This document shows positions 30,111 to 40,865 of a DNA stretch of 64,000 nt, piece after piece. Under the pieces are notes generated by a model. It was given only the letters and a program-made list of their open reading frames with translations. It was not told the origin of the DNA and searched no databases. Numbering within the stretch: position 1 is the first letter of the stretch; every line of letters starts with the position of its first letter. The position numbers and the translations under genes were made by a program. Origin of the DNA: Symbiodinium sp. CCMP2592 (Eukaryota > Sar > Dinophyceae > Suessiales > Symbiodiniaceae); NCBI GenBank assembly GCA_905221615.1, contig CAJNDT010000491.1:1088074-1152073 (forward strand), given 5' to 3'.

Positions 30111-32549
30111 TCAACGCAGATGGCTGCGCTGTGCCTCGCAGAGGCGAGGGGGGAAGGTGTTCTCCTCCCCTTTAAGTGAAACTGTATGCGAAGCAGAGGC
30201 GAGCTGTGCAAGGCTAATGCGTACTCTTTCGTTGGAGCGGTGCTTAATGAAGGCAAGGCGGCCGCGGCTGAGAGCGTCGGCCCACGTGTTCTTTTCGCCA
30301 GCCAAGTGTTCAACCTGGAACTGGACGCGGTGCAGGTGTGCCCACGTGGCTGCGAGGCGTAAAAAGGTGCTGAGCGGCTCTGTTGTGGTGAAGAGGCGAT
30401 TGACGCCGCTCTCGGCAGAAGTGTTATCGCTAGCGCTAGGCAATATGAAGCGCGCGTGCTCGTGGCGAAGCAGGGCCCAAGAACAATGAGCCAGTGCAAG
30501 CTGTGCCAACGCTTCAGAGCAGGCGATGTAGCTTTGCATGGAGCCGTGCAGCTGAGGCCATTCGGTGCGAACTTCGTCAGCTGTGAAGATTTCGCTGTAC
30601 CACACGAAGTGCGTGGAAGTGCTGAGCAAGCCACCGATGCCCATACGGTCTGTATCGGCGAAGGCGTCTGCAGCGCTCATGCAGGGCGCGACTGAAGGAG
30701 TGCGTAAGCTGCGCGGTTGCTCATGCTTGAAGCAAAGGTCTAGCGAGGCGAGGCAGAATTTGCTGTCTTGTTTGAGGTGGATCTCTGTGCGGTTGGGGTC
30801 GGCTAGGCGGACCCACTGGTGCTTGTGCGATGGTGGTACTCGAGGCACGTCGGATTTGGAGTGTATTTTGATAGCTCCGACTTCCAGTAGCTGTGCATTG
30901 CAAGGCAGCCAGGATCCCATGGGCGTGGAAGACAGTTTGGCGTTATTATCGAGGCAATCATAGAAAGATGCCCAAGCATGCGGGGAAATGCTGTGCAAGG
31001 TACCCGTACTGCTGCGCAGGTCCTTATACAAACATGACATAAAGGAGCGCATGTGGGGGCTGAGCGTAGTAGCCCAATTGAGCAGGCCGAGGCAAGCTTC
31101 CAAGTCCTTTTTGAAGACTTTGGATGCAGTGCGAAGCTTATTGAGCTGTTGTCGCAACTTTTCCAGTTTGCTGTGCATGAGGGCGACAGTCTCGGTGCGG
31201 AAGCAGAAAGTCCAGCCGCACCAAGTGATGTGGTCGCCGAGCTGTGCCTTTTTCCAGCTGATGGGCGCATGCAGTGCGGCAAGCAGTGCGACAATGAGGG
31301 CCACGGGCTGGTCTAGCTTATCACGCAAAAGTGCCGCGAGGATATCGTCCACATACAGCCAGGCTTTATGCGGATATTTGCAAAGCAGTGCGTGCAAAAT
31401 GCGAAGAATAAGGGAACCTGTGCGTTGCCACCAGTAGGCTGAGAAGCGCGCGCCAAAGTGGCACACTGTGTAGTGGTAAAGTTTGTCTGCGATGCGAAAA
31501 AGCAGGGTGCCTTGCTCTGCGGCGCGGACTTTTTGTGACTTGTGTGCTGCCTTAAAATCTAGCGAAAGGCCTTGCAGGCGAGCAAAAGGATCGGAGGCAA
31601 AAAAGGTGCGTTGCACGTCCAGGGCGCTGGGCATGGAGACTCGCTCCGGAAGGTGCACGGAAGGATTCAGTCCGCAGACCGAGCTGTCGAGAACTAGGCG
31701 GGGGTCTTTGCCGTCCGCGTGCACGATGTTAAGTTTGCCGATTGCAGTGCCGAGCGGCCAATGTTTGGCAGCATCTTCTGCGGTGCCGTTGAAAGGTGCG
31801 ACATGGCCAGCAGCGATCTCTTGATCGACTAACTGTTGGAGCAGTGCGGGGTCGCGTTCAGCTGCTGTCCAGTTGCCGGCGCAGTGCTCCAGGTGATGCG
31901 GGTCTAGATCTGACGAGGTGTCTATGTTTTGCGGAGCTGCAGGCCAGAGTCCGCTGGGAGGGAGCGGGGAGAAAGCGCCCGTAGGAACGCCTTCTTTTAG
32001 AATGGCCACGAGTCCTGTATCGGGATCATCGATGGCGCGGGCGAGCATCTCGAGGATTTCAAGGCGGAAAGGTTGACCGGGTTCAATGCGCAGAGCCTCG
32101 GAGGAGGGCGTGTGCGGGGCAAGGTGCAGGCGGATGATCTCTGCTAGAACGGAACCATGTTGCTCGGAAAGAGGAGGCTCTGGATGGCCTGCGTGCAGGT
32201 GTGCAAGGATTGGCTTGAGAAGCCGTTCCTGGCGTAGATACTCCAGCATGGAGTGTGCGAGAGGAGCGAGGCGAGAGCTGGGCTTGTTTGTGCAGTGCAT
32301 GTGATCGGCCGAGCTGACATTTCCGGCCCCGTCACAAACCGGCGAGCGCTTGGAGTGGAAAGTGCATGCTCCCAATTGGTGTGCAGTGCGTCCAGAGGCA
32401 GAGGGGCCGACGGAGGCTGAGGCGTAACGTCGGTTGTGCAGAGGGAAGCCAAGGCGTGCAGGTCCGGGATACCATCGGCATGGAGTTTGCTGTGGAGAGA
32501 GCAGCTGATACCAAGGAGGGTGCGAGTGGGCGATTGCATCCATGTGCAT
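30111..32549 (-). CDS. reverse transcriptase and RNase H of the recombinase retrotransposon
   Basis: An uninterrupted 812-codon frame. The polymerase has the KLNIVHADGKDPRLVLDSS region, LSLDFKAAHKSQKV (motif A Asp) and LYVDDILAALL (motif C, YVDD), then GWTFCF. A DIRS-type RNase H follows: ADAFADTDRMGIGGLLS (Asp), SEALAQLALAHCSWALL (Glu), ASDNTSAESG (Asp) and GEKNTWADALSRG (Asp), so all four acidic residues are present. It copies the element RNA into DNA. The true start is probably not the first Met: good homology-like sequence begins near 32,260 (LAHSMLEYLRQERLLKPIL), and the upstream codons overlap the preceding ORF in another frame. Confidence 0.92.
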   Translation of the reverse strand: MHMDAIAHSHPPWYQLLSPQQTPCRWYPGPARLGFPLHNRRYASASVGPSASGRTAHQLGACTFHSKRSPVCDGAGNVSSADHMHCTNKPSSRLAPLAHSMLEYLRQERLLKPILAHLHAGHPEPPLSEQHGSVLAEIIRLHLAPHTPSSEALRIEPGQPFRLEILEMLARAIDDPDTGLVAILKEGVPTGAFSPLPPSGLWPAAPQNIDTSSDLDPHHLEHCAGNWTAAERDPALLQQLVDQEIAAGHVAPFNGTAEDAAKHWPLGTAIGKLNIVHADGKDPRLVLDSSVCGLNPSVHLPERVSMPSALDVQRTFFASDPFARLQGLSLDFKAAHKSQKVRAAEQGTLLFRIADKLYHYTVCHFGARFSAYWWQRTGSLILRILHALLCKYPHKAWLYVDDILAALLRDKLDQPVALIVALLAALHAPISWKKAQLGDHITWCGWTFCFRTETVALMHSKLEKLRQQLNKLRTASKVFKKDLEACLGLLNWATTLSPHMRSFMSCLYKDLRSSTGTLHSISPHAWASFYDCLDNNAKLSSTPMGSWLPCNAQLLEVGAIKIHSKSDVPRVPPSHKHQWVRLADPNRTEIHLKQDSKFCLASLDLCFKHEQPRSLRTPSVAPCMSAADAFADTDRMGIGGLLSTSTHFVWYSEIFTADEVRTEWPQLHGSMQSYIACSEALAQLALAHCSWALLRHEHARFILPSASDNTSAESGVNRLFTTTEPLSTFLRLAATWAHLHRVQFQVEHLAGEKNTWADALSRGRLAFIKHRSNERVRISLAQLASASHTVSLKGEENTFPPRLCEAQRSHLR

Positions 32550-33228
32550 GTGGCGGCAAGTTCCTGGGCCAGTTGCAGGTACATGTCAAAGACTTCCTCT
32601 GAGGCAGGCTGAGGAAATGAAAAGATGACATGTGCACCCTGGAGGTGTGCAGCGCGGTGTAGAGCGCAAAGGCTTTGATGAAAGGAGGCCGGGTATGAGC
32701 TGGTATCGCCCAGGATGCAGAGCACTGCCAGAAAGCCTGACCAGGCGATGCCTTGCAGTGCGGATAGAACCTCTGGGTGCCACTGACCGTTTGAGCTGAG
32801 CAGAGCCGGAGGGGAGGCGAAGCTACGCAAAGATGCTGTGAGTTGGCTGGCGGACTTGAAAAGGTCGGGCGGCCAAAAGAATAGATAGCGTGCTGAAGCT
32901 GCAGGGGCAGAAGGTGCGGCAGCGGAGCCGGAGATCGAAGAGTCACTGTCTTCGGAGCCGGATGGTTCGCTGGCCGATGGAAGGGGCAAGTGAACTGGAG
33001 GCGCGGCCGGAGTGCGTGCCAAGGTAGGCGAGGCGGGATTAAGGGACTGGGCAACCTTAGAGGGCAGGGCTTTAGGGGGGCTGCGGGACCTAGCGGGCTC
33101 AGGCGGAGTGCAGGGCGACACGGAGCCGGAGGTGCACGAGGCGGAAGAAGGGGACTGGCCCGGACTGGCTGCGTTGTGCCCGGGCGGTTGGCAAGAGATT
33201 GCTCCCGGATGCCATCTCCTGCGTGTCT
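32340..33228 (-). CDS. linker ORF between Gag and reverse transcriptase
   Basis: The 33610-32144 frame is open for 488 codons. Its middle part reads as protein: a Ser/Pro-rich stretch with SGSEDSDSSISGSAAAPSAP, then ARYLFFWPPDLFKSASQL, GFLAVLCILGDTSSYPASF and AHVIFSFPQPASEEVFDMYL. It overlaps the Gag frame upstream and the RT frame downstream, so expression as a polyprotein would need two frame changes. No family recognised; possibly a protease or spacer region. Confidence 0.6.
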
Positions 33229-34736
33229 CAGGAAGGACCGGGTTTTTCCACCTTGTGGTTGCAGGCAGCATGGTTTTTTCCGCATGGCTGGCCGGAAGGC
33301 AATTTAAATGGGCACTTATGTTCGAACTTGCAGTTTTTGTTTGTGCAATTGCCCTTGTTAAACCGGATGCATAGCGTCTTATCGCCCAGTTTTGTGGCGA
33401 GCGGTGCGGTTTGCTGATTCCCCGAGTTGGGGGTGCGGAGCTGTTTGCCGGGCTGGCGCACTCCTTTGCCATTGGCTTTGCCACCTTTGCCTTTGATGCG
33501 ATCTTCCCTGGTGGGGCGAAGAGGCGGTGCGGGAGGCATGGGTTTGGCACGGAGTTGCAGCAGCGAGCTAATGTCTGAGCGGACACTAGTGATTTCACGC
33601 AGGGCATCATCTAAAGACCATCCGCTGCTGTGCAGTGCGGCAATTTCTTGCCAAATCTTGCGATCGGCGACGAGCAATTCTTGTGTAGTAACGGTGCGGA
33701 GATGCAAATCGGGCGAGACGGTCTGCGTTGCGAGGTCAAGAACCTTTTTGTCAAAGGCCTTGAGGCGCTGAAGGTGCGCGCCGTTGCATATTGCGATGGC
33801 GTTGCGAAAGACTGTTTGCACGCGTTGCAGCCAGGCGGAGCTGAGGCGGAGGTGATCGACAGCCATTTCTGGTGTGTCGTCGAAAAACGCAGTGCTGATG
33901 AGGTGCGCCTCGGTGCGGATTTGCTTGGTTGCTTTGCTTTGTATAATCTCATCGTACTGCTTTGCAGAAAGCCTGAGCTGCCAGGGCACCCACGTAATGG
34001 TGTGCCCCGGCTGGAACCACCTGTGCACGAGGCTGAGCAAACGAATGCTTGGCATGGCATCGCTGTCGAGGTGCTCTCCGGGGAAAGCATCCTTGAAGGC
34101 TTGCACGAGGCGTTGCACGGCAGCTTGATCGAGGCGGGGCGGTGCATGTTCAGCCCAGGAGTTTGCAGGACTGGCAATGGCAGGAGCAGGTGCCTGCTGA
34201 GCAAGCGGCAGCTGGAGCGGCGGGGGTGCAGAGATGGCTTTGGCTTGTTGCAGGGCTTTGCGGAGCCGGGCCATGGCTGGAGATATGCGGGGCACTGGTA
34301 CATCCAGTTCTAGCCAGATGTGCGAAAAGTCGTCGCTGCAGAAGTGGTCGAGATCTGCGGCTTCGGAAAAGGCGTATGCGAAGTCGGAAACTGACTCGAT
34401 GCCAGTGTTGTGCAGTGCGGTTCCCAGCAGATCCGGAACTTGGCAGGATTGCAGCAGCTGTGCGAGAGCGCTCGCAGGCACAGGCGGTGCCTCTTCGAAA
34501 GACAGATCAGCAGCCATCTGTGCAGAGGGTATGCTTAGAGAGTCGAAAAAGAGGTTCGAGCCAAAAGCTGGGCATGGCGCAGAAGGCAACTTGAAAGCTG
34601 TGCGAAAAGGCAAAGCAGGACGCAGCGAGCAAAGCGAGCTCGGAAGGCGATGAGCGGGAGCATGTCGAGGAGCGCCAGGTACCTGACAAAGCAGAATCAA
34701 AAGACCAGGGCTTAAGTCACCAAGAGGAGAGCTCAA
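33228..34736 (-). CDS. Gag-like protein with CCCH zinc finger
   Basis: An intact 502-codon frame. After a variable N-terminus, a helical central part (WAEHAPPRLDQAAVQRLVQA; WVPWQLRLSAKQYDEIIQS; TPEMAVDHLRLSSAWLQRV) resembles a nucleocapsid-forming domain. Near the C-terminus, after a Lys/Gly-rich stretch, is CIRFNKGNCTNKNCKFEH, a C-x7-C-x4-C-x3-H finger, followed by further Cys and His (CPFKLPSGQPCGKNHAACNH). It probably packages element RNA. The annotated Met at 34736 may be too early; a Met at about 34,520 (MAADLSFEEAPPV) is a good alternative. Confidence 0.8.
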   Translation of the reverse strand: MSSPLGDLSPGLLILLCQVPGAPRHAPAHRLPSSLCSLRPALPFRTAFKLPSAPCPAFGSNLFFDSLSIPSAQMAADLSFEEAPPVPASALAQLLQSCQVPDLLGTALHNTGIESVSDFAYAFSEAADLDHFCSDDFSHIWLELDVPVPRISPAMARLRKALQQAKAISAPPPLQLPLAQQAPAPAIASPANSWAEHAPPRLDQAAVQRLVQAFKDAFPGEHLDSDAMPSIRLLSLVHRWFQPGHTITWVPWQLRLSAKQYDEIIQSKATKQIRTEAHLISTAFFDDTPEMAVDHLRLSSAWLQRVQTVFRNAIAICNGAHLQRLKAFDKKVLDLATQTVSPDLHLRTVTTQELLVADRKIWQEIAALHSSGWSLDDALREITSVRSDISSLLQLRAKPMPPAPPLRPTREDRIKGKGGKANGKGVRQPGKQLRTPNSGNQQTAPLATKLGDKTLCIRFNKGNCTNKNCKFEHKCPFKLPSGQPCGKNHAACNHKVEKPGPS

Positions 34737-34793
34737 CCGAGGCGAGAGAGAGAGAGAAATGAAAAGCGATCATTTTGCTGCAGTGATACGGGA

Positions 34794-37185
34794 TCAGCTC
34801 TGAGAAAAAGCCAGGCGCAACGCTACACAGGCTTTGCGGCGGCAGAACGGGCCCTGCGGGGCAGTGCTGGTAAGCGAGCCGAGGCCCAGGCGGGTGCCAC
34901 ACGCAGTACGGAGAGTGAGATCGTCTGCATCGGAGCTGGCAAGGCTGTGCCAGCAGGCCCAGGGGCCGTTGCATGCGAAAGAGGCTTTGCTTGAGCAGAG
35001 GGGTAACGGAGGCTCTGCGACGGCCGAGTCGTCGGACGCCATTTCTGATGCGTTTGAAGAGCTAGGGCTAGGCGGGGCGGTGCGTGCCGCCCGCTCTACA
35101 AGCATGGCCTCTTCGTCGTCAGAGAAGCCGGTGATGGGGTCGTCCGTCGGGAACTGTTCTATGGGATCCTCTAAAAGCGAGTCAAGATGTCGTTGGAGCT
35201 CAGAGGATGCCGGGCGGCTTGAGGATGCAGGTGCAGGCTGCGGCTGGTTTGCGTGAAGGTGTTCGTGTCGTGTAGCAAAGCGGGACCACGGGCCGCTGAG
35301 AATGTCTTCTGGCCGGACGGAGTGCAGGATTGGGCCCGGCGCAATGCTGAAAGGAGGCTCCGGGACCGGTGCTTGGCCTCCACGTGCAATGCTGCGTTGC
35401 GGGCGCCAACCCGTGCTAACTGCGGTGGCCAGGTCTTCTTGCACATCAAGGCTGGCGAACGTGTCATTCCGGGAGTAGAGCGCGGCGCTGTCGCGGTGAT
35501 GACCTTGGGCAAGGCGGGAGTCCTTGGGAGCTCGCCGTTGCGCGGCTGCTGCCAGCAACGTCGAATCGAGCCTCGGACGGCAGGAGGCCCGCCCCCGAGG
35601 GCCAATTGCAGGCGCAGGCCCATCGCATGGACAGAAGTGCGGTGCAGTAACTGGCAGGTGCGAGCTGGGTCAGACAGAGGCGGCTAGGCGCGGTGTGGAA
35701 CCACAAGAAATCGATCTGCGAGAAAGAGTCATAGAAACGGTGCGTTGCTTCCAGAATGGCGTCGAGCCAGTGCAAAACCCAGGCGGTGCGTACATCTCGG
35801 CCTGAAAGCCCGCCGAGGCGACAGGCCCAAGGCTGGCCTTGCGATGTAGTTTTGGTAGCGAAGCAGGTGCCGTGCAGGGCCTGGCAAGTGAGCGATAAGC
35901 TGGACAGGTCAATGCGCTGAAGATCAGCGAAGCGCAGGCTGCAATGCAGAGCCAGCAGTGCTGCTCCCAGAGTTAAGCGTGTCGTGAGTGGTGCTTGGCG
36001 GTCACAGACACGGCGTTCCCAACTGACCACCAGGGATAGTGGAATGGGAAGTGCTTCCCGGCGGTCCTTGGCAGAGCTGGAGAAGGTGTATGCAGTGATG
36101 ACTGGGCTGCAGAGAGCGGTGCCGAGAGCCTGCCATTGGGCGTGTTTAGCGAGCCAACGCAGGGCTTTGATGCAGGATGGAACGGTCATTTGATTCTTGC
36201 TTGGCGGAGGCTCGGGCTGCAGCAATGAAGTCCAGAATAACATGCAAGGCAAGTGCAGTGGGCAGTATGCAAGAGCTGTGCAAGAAGGCGAAGAAATTGA
36301 AAGTAACCCGGAAATAGCGTTCCAGGGTGCCCGGCGAGAAAGGCCGCAGTACTGCGAGCATGTGCTGTTGAGAATGAGCGCTTTGCTGCAACGCCTGCCA
36401 AAGCAAAGAAGCGCCAGATAGGATGCCCACAATTTGGATCCAGGCCGTGTGGCAGGCCTGGCGGCGCATATCCTGCTGGCGACGGCTAGAGGATAGAGGC
36501 ACACCTTGGACTCTAGGGACTGGTATGGGCTGTTGGGTGCTTTGCGAGGGCGTCTGCGCAGGCGCAGTGTAACCGTGCGTTATGGCTTTGGCGGCGGGGC
36601 TTAAGGTATGGACTGTAGCAGGATTTAGGCTGCGAGGCATGGCCCGTGCTGGTGGAGGAGGCCTCCCCCCGCGCGGCAGAGGCGGTGCTAAACCTGATTT
36701 AGGGAAAGGTTTGTTGGGGCTAGGGCAACCCAAGGGCGGGGCAGGGTATTTGACGACACGACGGGCGGCCGTGACAGTCCTTGCGTAATGCTGTGGGGCA
36801 GTCTGGGTAGGTTGCCTGAGAAGTCCACCCGGATCGCCGATTGAGGGAGCTGTGGGGCTTTGCAAGAAAGAGGCATTATTGAGGGCGAGGCAGGCGTGTC
36901 AGGCACCGTCGGCTCGGGCAGGGGGCTTAAGGTGCTTACTAGGCGCATAGGGAGCGATGTTTGCGATATCGGCGTATTTGGTAAGCTGAGGTCGTCTTCT
37001 GAAGCCGATTGCTCTGCTTCGAAGAAGCCCAAGAAAACAGGCAATTGCGATGGTTCGTCGTCCGAGTCAGCCGGAGGCCCAGTGGCTGACGGGGCTTGCT
37101 GAGCTTCTGTTGCCGAGGGAGGCATAGCCGTGCAGGGCGGGGGGCCCTCTGGAGAGCCGAACTTGCGTTTCCAGCGTTGTCGCAT
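34794..37185 (-). CDS. tyrosine recombinase of the retrotransposon, in several frames
   Basis: The region starts MRQRWKRKFGSPEGPPP at 37185 and is Pro/Ser-rich for about 200 residues. The core-binding domain (RPFSPGTLERYFRVTFNFF) lies in the 36865-36146 frame. The catalytic part with LRFADLQRIDLSSLSL (first Arg) and CFATKTTSQGQPWACRL (Lys) lies in the 36504-35464 frame. The C-terminal box RLAQGHHRDSAALYSRND, with the His and the presumed nucleophile Tyr, lies in the 35558-34794 frame. So at least three frame changes separate parts that belong together. The enzyme would integrate the circular DNA copy. Given identical terminal repeats, the shifts may be recent mutations, sequencing errors or real recoding. 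Confidence 0.75.
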
Positions 37186-37583
37186 GGCAAGCAGAAAGCT
37201 GGGGAGAAGGAAAACCCTAACAGGCTAGTGGCGGAGCTGAGTCGAGCATGAAGCCGGCGGTTGCAACCTGACGGGAAAGCCAACAAAGCAAGGCGAAAGG
37301 AGTGCATGGCCGACATGAAAGAATGCAGAACCGGAAAGGGGGGAGCACGCGAAGCCAAAGATGCCTGGCGAAGCGGTGTTGGCGGAGCAAGCGAGCCCTC
37401 CAGAAAGCAAACTGAGCAGAGCGCTGCAGGAACGTGCCTGGTCCACATAGGAGCGGGTGCCGATCGACCTGAGTAGGCAAGGGTATGTGCATATGCATGC
37501 AACAAGAAAATGCAGTGGCAAGTGCAATGCGAGACGGACGGCGACCGCCATTTTTGCAGTGCGATGCTGTGCGAGAGGGGAGT

Positions 37584-38642
37584 CTATTGCTCTTCCCTCT
37601 CCTCCTTGCCCTTGCAAATCGAGCAGCGATGCTTATTGTGCATCTCTGTTGCCAGAGGCTGTGCAAGGCGGAACGGTTTGCCACATGGCAAGCAGGCGCC
37701 GTCGCTGTGCTGGGAGTCGCATTGGATGGCGCAGCAGGCCCGACCGTGGTGATCGCGATACCACGGCCGGGCCTGGCGACTCCAGCGAACGTCCGCTGGA
37801 GTGCGGTGCGATGCTTGGCTCCAGGTGCCGATGTCCGGTGCTTGCGCCAAGTCGTCCTCTGCAGGAACGTCGGCGGCGGCGATGAAATCGGCGTTGCTGG
37901 GCGGGGGGCGGCTTTGGCGCCTTTCTTTGGCAGTGCTGGGGCGGGGCTGAGTGTGCGGAGCGGGAGGTGCTGGTGTGGGATCGGCGGAGCGCCTCTCTTG
38001 CTGCGTAAATTGCTTGGGCCAGATTGGCGCTGGTGGCGGTGCGGGGTTGACAAAGTCGTGCGGTGGCTGCTGTGCGGGATCCGACATGTCCGCCCATGAC
38101 TGAGCAGCAGGTGCAGGTGCAGGTGCTTGTTGCGGTGCAGCATAAAATTGATCGCCCACCGGAGTCAAGTAGAAAGCTCCGGGCGGGTATGCGGGCATGG
38201 CTTTGACCGGTACCCCGCTCTTGGCTTGTGGTGGCGGGGCGGGGGGGTATGTGCCGCGAGGATCTGAATAGGTAGGCGGGGTGCAGGGCTGAGCAGAAGC
38301 CGGTGTAGGAGGCGGGTGCGGGGGCGGCTGCTGGGGCTGGTGCAGGTGCAGATGCAGGCTGTGCAGGAGGGTCTGACGGTGCAGAGCTGGCCGGGGGTTC
38401 CGGAAGAGTGGGCAAGGGCTCGCGGGGCGTCTTGTTGCCCTTGCAGTGCGACTCGATCTCGGCCAGATAGGCGCCGTGTGCCAGGCAGGCGCTGAGCCGC
38501 AAGCTTTGCAGTGCTCCAAGACGCTGTGCGGAATCCACCAACTCCTCGTTAGTGGCAGAGGCGAGTGCGACCCATGCGGCGCCCAAGCCAGACATGGTGC
38601 AATGCGTGTGCGAGGCGAAAAAAGGCAGTGAAAATGATGCAT
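37584..38642 (-). CDS. accessory ORF of the retrotransposon with C-terminal Cys motif
   Basis: The 38595-37633 frame begins MSGLGAAWVALASATNEELV and turns Pro/Ala-rich. The neighbouring frame (38642-37584) continues with GAFYLTPVGDQFYAAPQ and ends ACLPCGKPFRLAQPLATEMH then HRCSICKGKEEREE, a probable zinc-binding pair of Cys motifs. One frame change within the Pro-rich stretch (about 38,290) is needed. Possibly a first Gag-like or nucleic-acid-binding protein. Confidence 0.55.
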   Translation of the reverse strand: MHHFHCLFSPRTRIAPCLAWAPHGSHSPLPLTRSWWIPHSVLEHCKACGSAPAWHTAPIWPRSSRTARATRRPASPCPLFRNPRPALHRQTLLHSLHLHLHQPQQPPPHPPPTPASAQPCTPPTYSDPRGTYPPAPPPQAKSGVPVKAMPAYPPGAFYLTPVGDQFYAAPQQAPAPAPAAQSWADMSDPAQQPPHDFVNPAPPPAPIWPKQFTQQERRSADPTPAPPAPHTQPRPSTAKERRQSRPPPSNADFIAAADVPAEDDLAQAPDIGTWSQASHRTPADVRWSRQARPWYRDHHGRACCAIQCDSQHSDGACLPCGKPFRLAQPLATEMHNKHRCSICKGKEEREEQ

Positions 38643-39392
38643 GTGTCTCTAAGCTAAGATCCCAAGCCTATGTAAGCTAAGCTGAGCTGTGAAGTGCGGA
38701 GCTTCTGCGATGCTGTGCCTTAAAGGCTCCTGCAGTAGCAGAGCTGCGAGCGAAAGTGTCGAAAGCTGTGCGACGAGCCTTGCGTAGCCCGCTGAGCCAA
38801 GAACAGAGAAAGTGCACAACGTAGGCAAGCGAGACCAACGTTGCAGTGCAGAAGCAAAGCGAGTGCAGAGCTGAGGCCAAGACCGTTGGAACTCGAAGAA
38901 GACGAAGTGCAGACCTGAGCGAGGCAGTCAGCAAAAGAAGAAGGCAGGCAACCAAGGAAGGTGCCAAAGGAAGTGCTGGGCGAAGCGATCGCAATGCATG
39001 AAGAGTCATCGGACCTGGGCCCGAGCAGGCTGGGCGCAGCAAAAGGTCGGCGCAGGGCAGCCGACCCCTGAGAGCAACTCGCGGTGCTATGCAGGATCAG
39101 AGTCCTGAAAGAAGTTGACCTGAGGCAGGGCAAACACGAGAGCAAAGTATGCAGTGGCCCAAGCGAGGGTTGCAGAGCTGGGGCGGGGCAGCCCAGACTG
39201 AAGGGCAGCCAGCGGGCCTCGGCCCCGCGAGCCAAAGTTGTTGACGTTCTCGACGAGAGGTGCCTGGCAGGAGCGGGGCAACAAAAAACCAGGGGAAGCC
39301 TAAGGGGAGGCAGGGCATGAAAGCATGAAAATGCAAAGCAAAAGGCGTGTTCAAGCATGCTTTTGCGGCAAGGCGAAACATGTAGTGCAGTG

Positions 39393-40040
39393 CTAGCGTG
39401 CAGTGCGTGAAGCAGTGCTTGCGGCTCCACAATTGTGGCGCGGTGCAATTGCGTATGGGTGGAAAAACCCGCCGGATAAAAAATCCACCATCACATCAGC
39501 ATGGCTGGGCTGGGCATCGTGCAGCGAATAAATCGGCACAGAAGAGATGCCGAGCTGGAGCAGTGGCCTCCGGTACCAGAGGGCAGCGCAGGGCGGTGCG
39601 TTGCTGGCGAAGTCGCAGAAGTAGAACAGGTGGTCGCGTTGGCGTATATCCAACCATTGTTCCCAGAGAGTCTGGGAACAGCAGTGCAGGGCGCGAACTT
39701 CCTCTGGAAGCGATGCGGAGCAGATGTAATGCAGAACGCGACGGTCCAGCAGCGTGTCTTCTTCCAGGGCAAGATCGACATCACTGGGGCCGTGCGATGC
39801 TGGCGATGCGGTAGCTTGAGCGGTGCGCTGCGAGGCAAGCCAAGCTTGAGCGCGGCGCGAGGCTGAAGCTTCGGCTTTGGCACATGCCGCCGCCACCACG
39901 CTGCTGCGTAGACTGCTGGGCGTACTCGACCAAGCCGATGCAGTGCTAAGCGGGCTGTCTTCGGCACGCCACACAGGGGCGGGGGCGTTGCGGAGCAGTT
40001 CTTGGGCAGAATAACGGAGCCATTCCGAGTTGGAGGGCAT
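39393..40040 (-). CDS. first ORF of the retrotransposon, unknown
   Basis: 215 codons from MPSNSEWLRYSAQELLRN. The middle part (EEVRALHCCSQTLWEQWLDI; RDHLFYFCDFASNAPPCAA; GISSVPIYSLHDAQP) is varied and protein-like. No family recognised. It is the ORF nearest to A1 and is followed by about 750 bp of unclear coding value (38,680-39,390). Confidence 0.5.
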   Translation of the reverse strand: MPSNSEWLRYSAQELLRNAPAPVWRAEDSPLSTASAWSSTPSSLRSSVVAAACAKAEASASRRAQAWLASQRTAQATASPASHGPSDVDLALEEDTLLDRRVLHYICSASLPEEVRALHCCSQTLWEQWLDIRQRDHLFYFCDFASNAPPCAALWYRRPLLQLGISSVPIYSLHDAQPSHADVMVDFLSGGFFHPYAIAPRHNCGAASTASRTAR

Positions 40041-40865
40041 TGCAGTGAGTGCAGGGCAGAAAAGGCTAGGGTGAGTGCCGGGCAGAAGAGGCTAGGGCGG
40101 CTAGGGCTTTAGGGTTTTGTTTTGTACACCTTTTAAGCTAAGGTAAGGCTGAGATTTCATCAAGCGTGAAATGCATTAGCTGATTCAGGGCATTGCGTGC
40201 TCCACGGTTGGCTGGAACCAAGCTGCAAAAAGAAGCTGTGCAGAAGCAGCTAAAGAAACAACCGGCAAGTCGGATTTGAAACCAGCAAATGTGCAATGCT
40301 GGTTCTGCCTGAAATGCAACACGGGGCGGCGAGGTCCTCCAAAGGGCAAGGCGGCGCCTGAGCAGGACGAGGCGGTGCAGGGTATTACCTAAGGGGCAGG
40401 GTCAGAGCTGTTGGTAACGCCAGCAGAAAACCTCAGGCTGGGTGCGGTTGCGAAAAGCGACGCTGAGCAGAATGCGTCTGCAGGAGGGAGAGACGTCCCA
40501 GGATGTGCAAAGGTGCCTGTAAGAAGCGATGCAGAGCTGAGCCAGGCACTTGCAGTCATAAAAGCAGAGAAAGCCGAGCAAGTAGCCTGCCGAGCGGGCC
40601 GACTCAATACACTCTATCCACGTGGCTGTGCTGGGCATGCTAAAAGAGCCTGGAAAACTGCGCCATAAAGACCAGCGGGCCACAACAAGCTGGGCATGAG
40701 AAGGTGAGCGGTGCTAGCAGAAGCGTCTGCAGGCTCAGGGCGTGGCCGTTTAATTTGTCCTTGGCGGCCCATGGCGCGGAGCAGGAGGCTGGCGCAGAAG
40801 AGAAAAAGAAGCAGCAAAGCTAGCTGTGAAAATCAATGCATGCAAACTCAAACTTGTCGTGTGCT
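40041..40865 (-). other. 5' leader of the retrotransposon
   Basis: Between A1 and the first ORF. Only short frames without patterns. Like the rest of the element it is dense in TGCAGTGC-like words. It could hold the promoter and untranslated leader. Confidence 0.4.

Noticed and set aside
33630-34313. 227-codon plus-strand ORF
   Set aside because: Antisense shadow of the Gag ORF, which has a zinc finger and is uninterrupted.
37217-38143. 308-codon minus ORF
   Set aside because: Overlaps the Cys-motif ORF in a different frame; His/Arg/Pro-rich composition typical of a shifted GC-rich frame.
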